In this document: one piece after another, positions 34,912-43,007 of the stretch
Layout of the letters: each line of letters opens with the position of its first letter
Position numbering within the stretch: the stretch's first letter is position 1
From: Holophagaceae bacterium
GTDB taxonomy: Bacteria; Acidobacteriota; Holophagae; Holophagales; Holophagaceae
Length of the DNA: 64,000 nt
NCBI GenBank assembly: GCA_016710635.1
Contig: JADJVL010000006.1
Span: 62,001 to 126,000, forward strand
Reading direction: 5' to 3'
The notes under the pieces: generated by a model
Seen by the model: only the letters and a program-made list of their open reading frames with translations
Databases searched by the model: none
Told to the model about the DNA's origin: nothing
Made by a program: the position numbers and the translations under genes

Positions 34912-35639
34912 GGGCGGGGCGCTTCCCGGCCGAAGGGATTGAAGTCCGTCCCCTCGTCGTAGACGTCCACGCCTTCAGCCTTCTTCAACCCGTTCACCAC
35001 GAGGTAGGTGAGCGGCGTCGCCGCGGCTTCGTAGAGCACCTTGAAGAGGTAGCCCGTACCGGCGACCACCAGGACCGTCCGCAGGGGGACGGAGCCCCAG
35101 TAGAAGACCGAGGTGACGAGCAGGGAATCGATGGCCTGGCCGGCGAGGGTGGAGCCGATGGTGCGGGTCCAGAGCATGCGGCCGCCGGTCCACACCTTCA
35201 TCTTCGCCATGACGAAGGAGTTCAGGAATTCTCCCGCCCAGAAGGCGACGAGGCTGGCGATGATCATCCGGGGCACGGCGCCAAAGACCACCTCGAAGGC
35301 CTGCTGCCTGGCCACGGGCCATTCCGGCGCGGAAGGGAGCCACACCATGAAGAGGCCCATGGCGCCCATCAGCAGGTTGGCGAAGAGCGCCACCCAGATG
35401 GCCCGCCGGGACGCGGCGTAGCCGTACACCTCCGTGAAGATGTCGCTGAAGATGTAGGTGATGGGAAAGAGCAGCTGGGCGCCGCTGAGGCGGAAGGGGC
35501 CGAGGTCGGTGAGCTTCTGCCCCACGAGGTTGGAGACGAGGAGCACCACCACGTAGGCGTGGACCAGCAGCTCGAAGTAGCGGTAGCTGGACAGGCGGTG
35601 GTCCTTCGCCAGGATCTTGCCGAGGATGCGGGAGGTCAT
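34908..35639 (-). CDS. Queuosine precursor transporter (YhhQ/Vut_1 family)
   Basis: 243 residues from ATG 35639. Six membrane segments are visible, with the family motifs LLVSNLVGQKL, LFPITYIFSDIFTEVYGY, RMIIASLVAFWAGEFLNSFV and GRMLWTRTIGSTLAGQAIDS. The SDIFTEVYGY and GxAxDSxxF regions identify the VUT family, whose characterised member YhhQ imports preQ0/preQ1 for queuosine tRNA modification. No que genes are present in the window. It is coupled by overlap to the ROK kinase, an odd pairing with no obvious metabolic link. Confidence 0.88.
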   Translation of the reverse strand: MTSRILGKILAKDHRLSSYRYFELLVHAYVVVLLVSNLVGQKLTDLGPFRLSGAQLLFPITYIFSDIFTEVYGYAASRRAIWVALFANLLMGAMGLFMVWLPSAPEWPVARQQAFEVVFGAVPRMIIASLVAFWAGEFLNSFVMAKMKVWTGGRMLWTRTIGSTLAGQAIDSLLVTSVFYWGSVPLRTVLVVAGTGYLFKVLYEAAATPLTYLVVNGLKKAEGVDVYDEGTDFNPFGREAPRP

Positions 35640-35682
35640 GGGTCCATGATGGGGCCAGGGCCGGCCCTCCCGCACCGGGGGA

Positions 35683-37362
35683 TCAGCTTCCCAGCTTCGC
35701 GATCACCATGCCGTGGCGGCGCTGGAGCTCACGGAAGGCCGCCCGGGCCTCGGCCGGCGCCTGATCCCAGTCCCGCTCCTTGGCGAGCAGGAGGACCGGA
35801 CGCGTGGGATCCTCGGCCCGCATCCGCAGAGCCAGGGGCAGCAGGTCCTCCGCGTGTTCGGGAATCCAGCGCTCCCGCTCCGCTTCCGGCGCGCGGCGCC
35901 GGCCGTCCGCCAGCTCCCCCGTGCCCGCCACCACCGCCACGCGCTGCCGCGCGTGGAAGGGCAGGCCGTGGAAATGCATGCCGTAGCTGATCCACTGGGC
36001 CCGGGCCGGCGCCAGCCGGACCATGGGGCCCGGATCCTTGTCGAGGGAGACGGCCTTGTCCCCCGCGAGCACCAGCAGCAGGAAGCAGCCCGCGAGGGCC
36101 GCGATCCAGCGGTTGGCGTCCAGGCCCACGGGCCGCAGGGCCCAGGCCCCCAGGGCGGCGAAGGCCAGGCCCGTGGCGACGATCCAGGAGATCCCGGCCA
36201 GCTCGGTGCGGTAGACCCAGGCCCCCGCCAGCAGGATCGCGGCGAGGAGCAGCAGCTCCGCAGCCACCCGCCGGAGGGACCGGGCCTCCTCCCCTTCCTG
36301 CTCGAAGACGCAGGCCAGGGCCATGATCGGCACGATGCAGGGCAGCACGTAGGGAGGCAGCTTGGAGCCCGAAAGGCTGAAGAAGATCAGAGGCCAGAGG
36401 GCCGCCCACCACACCGCCGCCACCGTCCAGCGCCGCAGCGCCGAACCCTCCAGCACCGGGCCGCGGGCGCGCCGGAAGAAGGCGAAGCCCCGCTTCAGGC
36501 CCAGGAACCCCATGGAGAGCCAAGGGAGCAGCCCGACCATGAGGATCCCGATGAAGTAGAACTTGTCGAGGACCGGGTTTTCCGAACCCTGCCGGTGGTG
36601 GACGTTCGTGCTGAAGCGCGCGAAGTGCTCATGGATGAAGAAGTAGGCCGCATGGCCCGGGTAGGCCCGGTCCACCAGCCAGAACCAGGGACCGGCGAGC
36701 CCGGCGAAGAGGGCCCAGCCGAAGGGATCGAAGCCCGTCCAGAGCACCGCCCGGCGCAGCCTCGCATCCTTCCAGGCCGCGGGGATCGAGAAGAGGAGCA
36801 CGCCGCCGATCAGGACGGGACCCGCGAGCCCCTTGGTGAGCATGGCCGCAGCGAGGGCCCCGAAGGCCAGCAGGGTCCAGCCAGCCGCCGGGCGTTCCTC
36901 GGCGCGGGCCGTCACGGCCTCGACCGCCGCCGCGAGGCTCACCACCAGGAAGGCCGAGAAAAGCGCGTCCAGGGTCAGGAGCTGGGCGGTCACGAAACCC
37001 AGGAGGGAGGCCGCGGCCATGACGGCGGCCCAGATCGGGCGGCGCGCCCCCATGCGCCAGGCCAGCCGCCAGGCGGCCCACATCGCCAGGGCCGAAGCCA
37101 GGGCCAGGGGCAGCCGGGCGGCCACGGCGTTGACGCCGAAGAGCTTCATGGCCACCGCCGATAGCCAGTACTGGAGGGGCGGCTTCTCGAAGTAGAGAAG
37201 GCCCTGCAGGCGCGGCGCCAGCCAGTCGCCGCTAGCCAGCATCTCCCGGGGGATTTCCGCGTAGCGCGTCTCGTCCGGTTCCCAGAGGGGCCGGATGAAC
37301 AGGGGCAGCAGCCCCAGCAGGAGCCAGACGGCGAGGAACTGCAGGCGTTCGCGCTTGGTCAT
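35683..37362 (-). CDS. ArnT-like glycosyltransferase family 39 protein (second copy)
   Basis: 559 residues, about eleven membrane helices. The acidic first-loop motif is IRPLWEPDETRYAEIPREML, then GLLYFEKPPLQYW; both are closer to ArnT (L-Ara4N transferase) than in the copy at 30.6-32.4 kb. LLTLDALFSAFLV supplies the second acidic site, and MLTKGLAGPVLIGGVLLF is the ArnT-type loop. A soluble C-terminal domain of about 130 residues follows. It ends 43 bases before the YhhQ gene and starts 21 bases after the ArnA-type decarboxylase gene ends, so these two envelope genes are likely one operon. Confidence 0.87.
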   Translation of the reverse strand: MTKRERLQFLAVWLLLGLLPLFIRPLWEPDETRYAEIPREMLASGDWLAPRLQGLLYFEKPPLQYWLSAVAMKLFGVNAVAARLPLALASALAMWAAWRLAWRMGARRPIWAAVMAAASLLGFVTAQLLTLDALFSAFLVVSLAAAVEAVTARAEERPAAGWTLLAFGALAAAMLTKGLAGPVLIGGVLLFSIPAAWKDARLRRAVLWTGFDPFGWALFAGLAGPWFWLVDRAYPGHAAYFFIHEHFARFSTNVHHRQGSENPVLDKFYFIGILMVGLLPWLSMGFLGLKRGFAFFRRARGPVLEGSALRRWTVAAVWWAALWPLIFFSLSGSKLPPYVLPCIVPIMALACVFEQEGEEARSLRRVAAELLLLAAILLAGAWVYRTELAGISWIVATGLAFAALGAWALRPVGLDANRWIAALAGCFLLLVLAGDKAVSLDKDPGPMVRLAPARAQWISYGMHFHGLPFHARQRVAVVAGTGELADGRRRAPEAERERWIPEHAEDLLPLALRMRAEDPTRPVLLLAKERDWDQAPAEARAAFRELQRRHGMVIAKLGS

Positions 37363-37383
37363 GGTTCGGGCCGGGATCGGGGC

Positions 37384-38433
37384 TCAGGCCTCGTCCGCCA
37401 CCTGCTCCATGGCGTCGTATTCCTGCAGGAAGAAGTCCAGGCTCTTGGCGAGGGAGGCCTTCATGCCGACCTTCGGATCGAAGCCGAAGGTGTCCCGCAT
37501 GCGCACGATGCTCGGGGTGCGGTTGAGCACGTCCTGGTAGCCCTTCCCGTAGAACTCGCCGCTGCTGGTCTCCACCAGCTCGCTGAGGGGCACGCCGAGG
37601 GCCGCGCGCTTCGGGTGGTCCTTCCAGAGGTCGCGCAGCATCTCCGCGACCTCCCGGACGCTGTGGTCGTTTCCGGGATTGCCGATGTTGAAGATGCCGC
37701 CGTCGGCCTTCCCGCCCTCGTTCTCGAGGATCTTCATGAGGCCGTCCATGGCGTCCTCCACGTCGATGAAGCAGCGCCGCTGGGCCCCGCCGTCCACGAG
37801 CTTGAGGGGCTCGCCCTGGATCAGGTTCCAGACGAACTGGGTGACCAGGCGGGAGCTGCCCTCCTTGGCGGTGTTCAGGCTGTCCAGCTTCGGCCCCATC
37901 CAGTTGAAGGGCCGGAAAAGCGTGTATTTGAGGCCGTCCCGCTGGCCATAGGCCGAGATGACCCGGTCCAGGAGCTGCTTGCTGGTGCTGTAGATCCAGC
38001 GCTGCATGGCGATGGGACCGGTGACCAGGGGCGAAGTCAGCTCGTCGAACTCCGCGTCCGGGCACATGCCGTAGACCTCGGAGGTACTGGGGAACACCAC
38101 GCGCTTCTTGTACTTCACGCACTGGCGGACGATGCGCAGGTTCTCCTCGAAATCCAGCTCGAAGACCCGCAGCGGATCGGTGACGTAGATCTTGGGCGTG
38201 GCGATGGCGACGAGGGGCAGCACCACGTCGCACTTCTTCACGTGGTACTCGATCCATTCCTTCGAGATCGTGATGTCGCCCTCCACGAAGTGGAAGCGGG
38301 AATGGCCCACATGGTCGGTGACCTTGTGGGTGCCCAGGTCCATCCCGTAGACCTCCCAGGTGGTGTCCTTCAGGATCCGGCCCACCAAATGGGAGCCGAT
38401 GAAACCGTTGACACCGAGAATCAGGACTTTCAT
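37384..38433 (-). CDS. NAD-dependent UDP-glucuronate decarboxylase/epimerase of the ArnA C-terminal type
   Basis: 349 residues from ATG 38433. VLILGVNGFIGSHLV binds NAD. The active site reads PSTSEVYGMC (Ser and the Glu equivalent to ArnA Glu434) and WIYSTSKQLLDR (YxxxK). GGAQRRCFIDVEDAMDGL keeps the Arg equivalent to ArnA Arg619, and LFRPFNWMGPKLD is near-identical to ArnA. The N-terminal formyltransferase half of ArnA is absent. It should oxidise and decarboxylate UDP-glucuronic acid to the UDP-4-keto-pentose. The neighbouring ArnT-like gene suggests a pentose modification of the envelope; arnB, arnC and arnD are not in the window. Confidence 0.85.
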   Translation of the reverse strand: MKVLILGVNGFIGSHLVGRILKDTTWEVYGMDLGTHKVTDHVGHSRFHFVEGDITISKEWIEYHVKKCDVVLPLVAIATPKIYVTDPLRVFELDFEENLRIVRQCVKYKKRVVFPSTSEVYGMCPDAEFDELTSPLVTGPIAMQRWIYSTSKQLLDRVISAYGQRDGLKYTLFRPFNWMGPKLDSLNTAKEGSSRLVTQFVWNLIQGEPLKLVDGGAQRRCFIDVEDAMDGLMKILENEGGKADGGIFNIGNPGNDHSVREVAEMLRDLWKDHPKRAALGVPLSELVETSSGEFYGKGYQDVLNRTPSIVRMRDTFGFDPKVGMKASLAKSLDFFLQEYDAMEQVADEA

Positions 38434-38490
38434 GGGCGCTCCAGGATGGCAAACCACCAGTCTATCAAGGCCTTCAGGGGGATTCCCGGA

Positions 38491-40467
38491 TCAATCGGTC
38501 CGGTAGGCCTCGGAGGTGTAGAGTTCGTCGGCCACCTGGAAGATGGCGATGGCGTCCCGTTCCAGCTCTTCGTCCCCGGGCCCGGTCTTCGCCGAGGGCA
38601 CCAGCAGCCGGGTGGCCGGGTCCATGGCGTAGAACTCCCTGCTCTTCTTGAGGCCCAGCACCACCATCCGTCCGTCCCGATAGAGGCCCACATCCCGGTT
38701 GTGGTGCATGACGGCCCAGCGCTCCTGGGCGGGCACCGGGGCCAGCAGGTCCCGGCCGAAGAAGGTGCTGCGGTATTTGTGGCCCAGCATGGCCATCAGG
38801 GTGGGCGTGACATCCAGGGAACCGCCCAGGGTGTCCACCCGCTGGGGTCCGGGATGGCGGGGATCCACGATGAGCAGCGGGATCTCGTAGGAATGGATGG
38901 GAATGCTCTGGCGCCCGTAGACCCGGGAGCCGTGGTCCGCCACCACTGCGAACAGGGTGTCCTGGTAGAAGGCCTCTTTTTTCGCCTTGCGGAAGAACTC
39001 CCCGATGGCCCAGTCCGTGTACTTGACGGCGTGCTCCCGGCGCTTGGCGAGGGGATCCTCGGGGATGCGGCCCTTGGGATAGGTGTAGGGCTTGTGGTTG
39101 GTCACCGTGAGCAGCGCCGTCAGAAAGGGGCGGCCGCTGGCGTGCATGGTCCGGCATTCGGCCACCGCGCGGTCCATGAGCACCTCGTCGGCCACGCCCC
39201 AGACCGTGCTGAAACTGTCATCGGGGAAGTCCTTCTGCTCGATGAACTTTTCGAAGCCGTTGCGGGTCATGAAGGAGCGCAGCCCGTCGAAGACGCCACG
39301 GCCACCGTACAGGAAGGTCCGCTGGTAGCCCTCGGATGCAAGTTCGCGGGCCACGGTGGCCACGTGGTCCGACCGGTCGCGCTTCAGGATCGCGTCCCCG
39401 GGGAGGGGCGGGAAGGAGGCGAGCACGCCTTCCATCCCCCGCACCGTGCGGTTGCCGCTGGCATAGAGGTTCGTGAAGAGCATGCCTTCCTGGGCCAGGG
39501 CGTCCATCTCCGGCGTCAGGCTGTCCTTGCGGCCCAGGCTGCCCCAGAACTCGGAGCCGAAGCTTTCCACCAGGATGATCACCAGGTTCCGGGGCCGGCC
39601 TTCTGCCGCGATGGGAGGCGCCACGGTGCGGACCAGGCCGTTGCCGCCGGCCTCGAAGACCTCCCCGGGCTGCGTCACCAGCCGGCGGGTCCGCTCGAAG
39701 GCTTCGGCCTTCGGGATGGTGGCGTAGAAGGCCGGGTAGTCCAGGTGGTTGGTGGACGCGGCGAAGATGAGGGCGTAGTAGCCGTTGCCGGCGAACTCGT
39801 TCACCACCCGGCTCGGGGAGAAGTGGGTGCGGCGGTAGGTGATGGAAAGCACCGCGGCGGCCCCCACGAGGAGGTAGATCCCGAAGGCCTTCAGGCGGTG
39901 CGAGAAGGTGTCCGTTGTCGCGAAGGCGGCCTTGAGGCTGGGGTGGGCCAGCTTGAGCATGATCAGGCCGAGGATCACCGCCGAGCCCAGGTACAGGGCG
40001 ACGGGGTAGCTTTCCCAGATGTTCACGAAGACTTCGTAGGGGAAGAGCAGGTAGTCCACGGCCACCGAATTGAAGCGCGCGTTGAACTCCTCGAAGAAGA
40101 AGTACTCCACCACGAAGCCGAAGACCTGCCCCACCAGCCACGCGGTGAAGACGGTCCAGAAGAGGACCAGGTGGAAGCGGGAACGGTGGAAGCGCTCCGG
40201 CAGCAGGGTCAGCCACAGGGCCAGCGGCAGCAGGAGCCAGGCCGCCGCCGCCAGGTCCACCCGCAGGCCATACCCGAAGATCTTGAGGACGGGCAGGAGG
40301 CCCAGGGGCTCGGCGGACCCGAAGCGCAGCACCAGAAAGAGGCGGAAGAGGGTGCAGCCGCCCAGGTAGAAGGCCAGCGCCGCCAGCAGGATGCGGAAGC
40401 GGGCGGGAATGCGGGAAGGGCGTTGCGGCTCTGGACTCAAGACGGCTCCACGGGGCCCGGAAACCAC
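38491..40467 (-). CDS. LTA synthase family sulfatase-fold phosphoglycerol transferase
   Basis: 658 residues from GTG 40467. Five N-terminal membrane helices (for example FRILLAALAFYLGGCTLFRL) precede a large extracytoplasmic sulfatase-fold domain: NLVIILVESFGSEFWGSLGR with the metal-binding Glu, ASGNRTVRGMEGVLASFPPL with the likely Thr nucleophile, LLTVTNHKPYTYPKG, and LFAVVADHGSRVYG with the Asp-His metal ligands. This is the LtaS/OpgB-type family that transfers phosphoglycerol, or phosphoethanolamine in relatives, to envelope glycans or lipids. In a Gram-negative lineage, glucan or lipid decoration is more likely than lipoteichoic acid. It lies upstream of and in line with the ArnA-type gene. 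Confidence 0.88.
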   Translation of the reverse strand: MVSGPRGAVLSPEPQRPSRIPARFRILLAALAFYLGGCTLFRLFLVLRFGSAEPLGLLPVLKIFGYGLRVDLAAAAWLLLPLALWLTLLPERFHRSRFHLVLFWTVFTAWLVGQVFGFVVEYFFFEEFNARFNSVAVDYLLFPYEVFVNIWESYPVALYLGSAVILGLIMLKLAHPSLKAAFATTDTFSHRLKAFGIYLLVGAAAVLSITYRRTHFSPSRVVNEFAGNGYYALIFAASTNHLDYPAFYATIPKAEAFERTRRLVTQPGEVFEAGGNGLVRTVAPPIAAEGRPRNLVIILVESFGSEFWGSLGRKDSLTPEMDALAQEGMLFTNLYASGNRTVRGMEGVLASFPPLPGDAILKRDRSDHVATVARELASEGYQRTFLYGGRGVFDGLRSFMTRNGFEKFIEQKDFPDDSFSTVWGVADEVLMDRAVAECRTMHASGRPFLTALLTVTNHKPYTYPKGRIPEDPLAKRREHAVKYTDWAIGEFFRKAKKEAFYQDTLFAVVADHGSRVYGRQSIPIHSYEIPLLIVDPRHPGPQRVDTLGGSLDVTPTLMAMLGHKYRSTFFGRDLLAPVPAQERWAVMHHNRDVGLYRDGRMVVLGLKKSREFYAMDPATRLLVPSAKTGPGDEELERDAIAIFQVADELYTSEAYRTD

Positions 40468-40510
40468 CAGCCCGCAGCCTCAATGGTACGGGGATTTCCG
40501 CGGCCGCGGC

Positions 40511-41419
40511 CTACTTCAGCCAGCCCTTGCGCCGGAACCAGGCCAGGATCCCGAGGACCGTGAAGACCATGATCCCCCACGCCAGGGCATAGCCATGGCG
40601 CCACTTCAGCTCCGGCATGTGCTCGAAGTTCATGCCGTAGACGCCCACCAGGAAGGTGAGGGGCAGGAAAAAGGCACTGAAGACCGTGAGCACCCGCATC
40701 ACTTCGTTGGTGCGGTGGCTCTGCATCGCGAGCTGCATGTTGAGCAGATGCGTCGCGGCTTCGAGGAGCTCTTCGGCCCAGGCCTGCAGCCGGTCCGATT
40801 CCTCCTGCAGGTCCGACCACCAGCCGCCCTCGTCCGGGAACTGGGTGCGCAGTTCCTTCACCACGCCGTAGGTGCGCCAGAGCATCCGCTTGAAGACGGC
40901 GCAGCGGCGCTTCAGTGCGTAGATCTGCCGCAGGTCGTCCCGCACCTGGCCGCGGCCCAGCAACAGCGTCTCCAGGCGGTCGAGCTGCTCTTCGGCCTCC
41001 TTCAGCGGCTCCTCGAAGCTCCGCAGGGCGCCGGTGGCGAGGCGGGACAGCAGGGCCTCCTGCCGGGGGATCTCCCCGTCCGCGGCGCAGAACCGGTTCA
41101 CCACCGCCGCGGCGAAGGGCTGCTCCCGGCGGCGGACGGTGAAGAAGTGCCCGTGGGTGAGGAAGACCACGAGGCGTCGGGTCAGGGCCTGGTAGGTGTC
41201 GCCGCCCTTGGCCTGCTCATCGTAGGCCCGCAGCACCACGAGGATTCCCGCGGGCAGCTTTTCGAACTTGGGCAGGTGGGGCTGGTTCAGGAAGTCCCGC
41301 ACGACTTCCGGGGGCAGCCCGTAGTCCTTGGCGGAGGCCTTGGCCTCCGCTTCGCTGGGATCCACGAGGTCCACCCACGCGAAGGGCGTACCGGGCGGGA
41401 GGGGAAGGATTCGTTGCAT
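40511..41419 (-). CDS. corA: CorA family divalent-cation transporter
   Basis: 302 residues from ATG 41419. The cytoplasmic part is mostly helical with a long stalk helix (LKEAEEQLDRLETLLLGRGQ, then LMNMQLAMQSHRTNEVM-like sequence NMQLAMQSHRTNEVMRVLTV). Two C-terminal membrane helices follow, with the family signature TFLVGVYGMNFEHMPEL between them; GMN forms the ion entrance. The Lys-rich end (WFRRKGWLK) is the usual basic sphincter. Magnesium or cobalt import is expected, although zinc-exporting ZntB relatives share the fold. The enclosing ORF extends six codons further upstream. Confidence 0.9.
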   Translation of the reverse strand: MQRILPLPPGTPFAWVDLVDPSEAEAKASAKDYGLPPEVVRDFLNQPHLPKFEKLPAGILVVLRAYDEQAKGGDTYQALTRRLVVFLTHGHFFTVRRREQPFAAAVVNRFCAADGEIPRQEALLSRLATGALRSFEEPLKEAEEQLDRLETLLLGRGQVRDDLRQIYALKRRCAVFKRMLWRTYGVVKELRTQFPDEGGWWSDLQEESDRLQAWAEELLEAATHLLNMQLAMQSHRTNEVMRVLTVFSAFFLPLTFLVGVYGMNFEHMPELKWRHGYALAWGIMVFTVLGILAWFRRKGWLK

Positions 41420-41461
41420 GGCCAGCCCAGTATCCACGGCCGTGGCGGAACGGCGAAGCCC

Positions 41462-42511
41462 TCAGGCCTCGCAGACCACCTTGCCGAAGGCCTGCCCCGC
41501 CTGCAGGTGGGCCTGGGCGGCGGGGTAGTCCGCCAGGGGAAAGACCCGATCGACCAGGGGCCGGAAGGGCGGATTCGTCGGGTTCGTTCCCAGATGCCCC
41601 AGCAGGGTCCACAGGTGTTCCCGGCGGCCCATGTAGGAACCCATCAGGGTCAGCTGCTTGGCGAAGAGGGCGCGGAGGTTCAGCCTGGCGTCGAAGCCCG
41701 TCGTGGTGCCGCAGGTGACCAGCCGGCCGCCCTTGGCCAGGCTGGCGATGCTGGCGTCCCAGGTGGCGGCGCCGGTGTGTTCGAAGACCACGTCCACGCC
41801 CCGCTTGCCGGTGAGTTCACGGACCTTCCTCGCGACGTCCTCGCGGCTGCGGTCGATGACGTGCTCCGTGCCCAGCTCCCAGCACTTCATGGCCTTGGCG
41901 GTGGAGGACACCACGGCGATGGGCCTTGCGCCGAGGAACTTGGCGAGCTGGATGGCCGCGGTGCCCACGCCGCTGCCGCCGCCCCACACCAGCACGGTCT
42001 CGCCGGGCCGCAGCCGCGCCTTGTGCACGAGCATCTCCCAGGCCGTGAGGAAGACCAGGGGGAAGGCCGCGGCCTGGCGGAAGTCCCAGTTCGGCGGGAT
42101 GGGCAGCAGGTTGGCCGCCGGCACCAGCACGTGGGTGGCCGCGGTGCCATCGAGGACATGGCCCAGCACCCCGTAGCGGGCGCAGCGCATGTCGTCGCCC
42201 CGGAGGCAGTCCGCGCAGACGCCGCAGGAGAGCCCCGGCGCGATCATGGCGCTGCCGCCGAGCTCCAGGCCCGGAGGCAGGACCGTCCCGGGGCCCAAGG
42301 CGACGATGACGCCGGCCCCGTCACAGCCAGGCGTGAGGGGCAAGGGCAGCCGCACCCCCTCGATGCCCTGGGTCGTCCAGAGGTCGAGATGGTTGAGGGC
42401 CATGGCCTTCAGTTCGAGGCGCACCCAGCCGGGCCCGGGCTCCGCAGGCTCGAAGGATTCCTTCGCCAGGACGCCGTGCTCGGGGATGCGGAAGCGGAAG
42501 GGGGCGGACAT
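41462..42511 (-). CDS. Zinc-type MDR alcohol dehydrogenase family protein
   Basis: 349 residues from ATG 42511; the ORF continues upstream but crosses the blaI promoter. The catalytic domain has LNHLDLWTTQGIEG, TPGCDGAGVIVALG and the structural zinc cysteines CGVCADCLRGDDMRC. The cofactor domain has VLVWGGGSGVGTAAIQLAKF and the NADP-type strand VVSSTAKAM. Medium-chain dehydrogenase/reductases of this kind reduce aldehydes, quinones or enoyl compounds; the ALNHLDLW start is typical of the quinone-reductase-like branch that keeps the zinc lobe. The substrate is unknown. It is divergent from blaI, so the 109-base spacer serves both. Confidence 0.85.
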   Translation of the reverse strand: MSAPFRFRIPEHGVLAKESFEPAEPGPGWVRLELKAMALNHLDLWTTQGIEGVRLPLPLTPGCDGAGVIVALGPGTVLPPGLELGGSAMIAPGLSCGVCADCLRGDDMRCARYGVLGHVLDGTAATHVLVPAANLLPIPPNWDFRQAAAFPLVFLTAWEMLVHKARLRPGETVLVWGGGSGVGTAAIQLAKFLGARPIAVVSSTAKAMKCWELGTEHVIDRSREDVARKVRELTGKRGVDVVFEHTGAATWDASIASLAKGGRLVTCGTTTGFDARLNLRALFAKQLTLMGSYMGRREHLWTLLGHLGTNPTNPPFRPLVDRVFPLADYPAAQAHLQAGQAFGKVVCEA

Positions 42512-42567
42512 GGCGCCATTGTGGGGCAATCGGGAGTTCCCGCGGAGGCCTCTCGACGGGAGAGCTC

Positions 42568-42595
42568 TTGACACATACATTTTCTTTCGTATGTT
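42568..42595 (+). promoter_or_regulatory. Promoter and palindromic operator upstream of the BlaI-like gene
   Basis: TTGACA at 42568-42573 is followed after 16 bases by TATGTT (42590-42595), a reasonable -35/-10 pair in an otherwise GC-rich region. The inverted repeat ACATAC (42573-42578) and GTATGT (42589-42594) overlaps both elements. A repressor bound there would block RNA polymerase, which fits autorepression by the BlaI protein encoded 26 bases downstream. Confidence 0.7.
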
Positions 42596-42620
42596 TGAAA
42601 GTGTAGACACGGGAACCCCC

Positions 42621-43007
42621 ATGCGACACGCCTTGAACCGCCCCACCGACGTGGAACTCTCCATCCTCCGGGTCCTGTGGGAGCTCGGCCCCGCCACTGT
42701 GCGCCAGGTCCATGACGCTCTCACCGCGGACCGCGACCTGGCCTACACCGCCGTGCTCAAGATGATGCAGACCATGGCGGACAAGGGCCTGCTTCAACGG
42801 GATGACTCGGGCCGCTCCCACGTCTACAGCCCCGCCCAGGCCCGGGACCTTACGCTGAAGCACCTGGTGGACGACCTGCTGGAGCGGGCCTTCGGGGGCA
42901 GCGCTCTGGACCTGCTGGCCACCACCCTGTCGAGCCGGAAGCTGAACGCCAAGGAGCGGGACCAGGTGGCCCACCTCCTTGCCCAGGCCAAGGAGCGACG
43001 GCCGTGA
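42621..43007 (+). CDS. BlaI/MecI/CopY family transcriptional repressor
   Basis: 128 residues from ATG 42621 with GGGAA upstream. The winged-helix DNA-binding domain is plain: PTDVELSILRVLWELGPATV, RQVHDALTADRDLAYTAVLK, MMQTMADKGLLQRDDSGRSH. VYSPAQARDLTLKHLVDDLL starts the dimerisation helices. BlaI proteins repress their own operon until a BlaR-type M56 protease signals their cleavage. The stop codon overlaps the start of the M56 gene (TGATG), so the two are translationally coupled. No beta-lactamase or penicillin-binding target is adjacent. Confidence 0.92.
   Translation: MRHALNRPTDVELSILRVLWELGPATVRQVHDALTADRDLAYTAVLKMMQTMADKGLLQRDDSGRSHVYSPAQARDLTLKHLVDDLLERAFGGSALDLLATTLSSRKLNAKERDQVAHLLAQAKERRP

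Noticed and set aside
38491..40467. True lipoteichoic acid synthase
   Set aside because: The fold and catalytic residues fit the LtaS family, but the rest of the window indicates a Gram-negative envelope, so the broader phosphoglycerol-transferase name is safer.
37615..40563. Plus-strand ORF of 982 codons opposite the ArnA-type and LtaS-like genes
   Set aside because: It spans two well-supported minus-strand genes and their spacer and has typical antisense composition.
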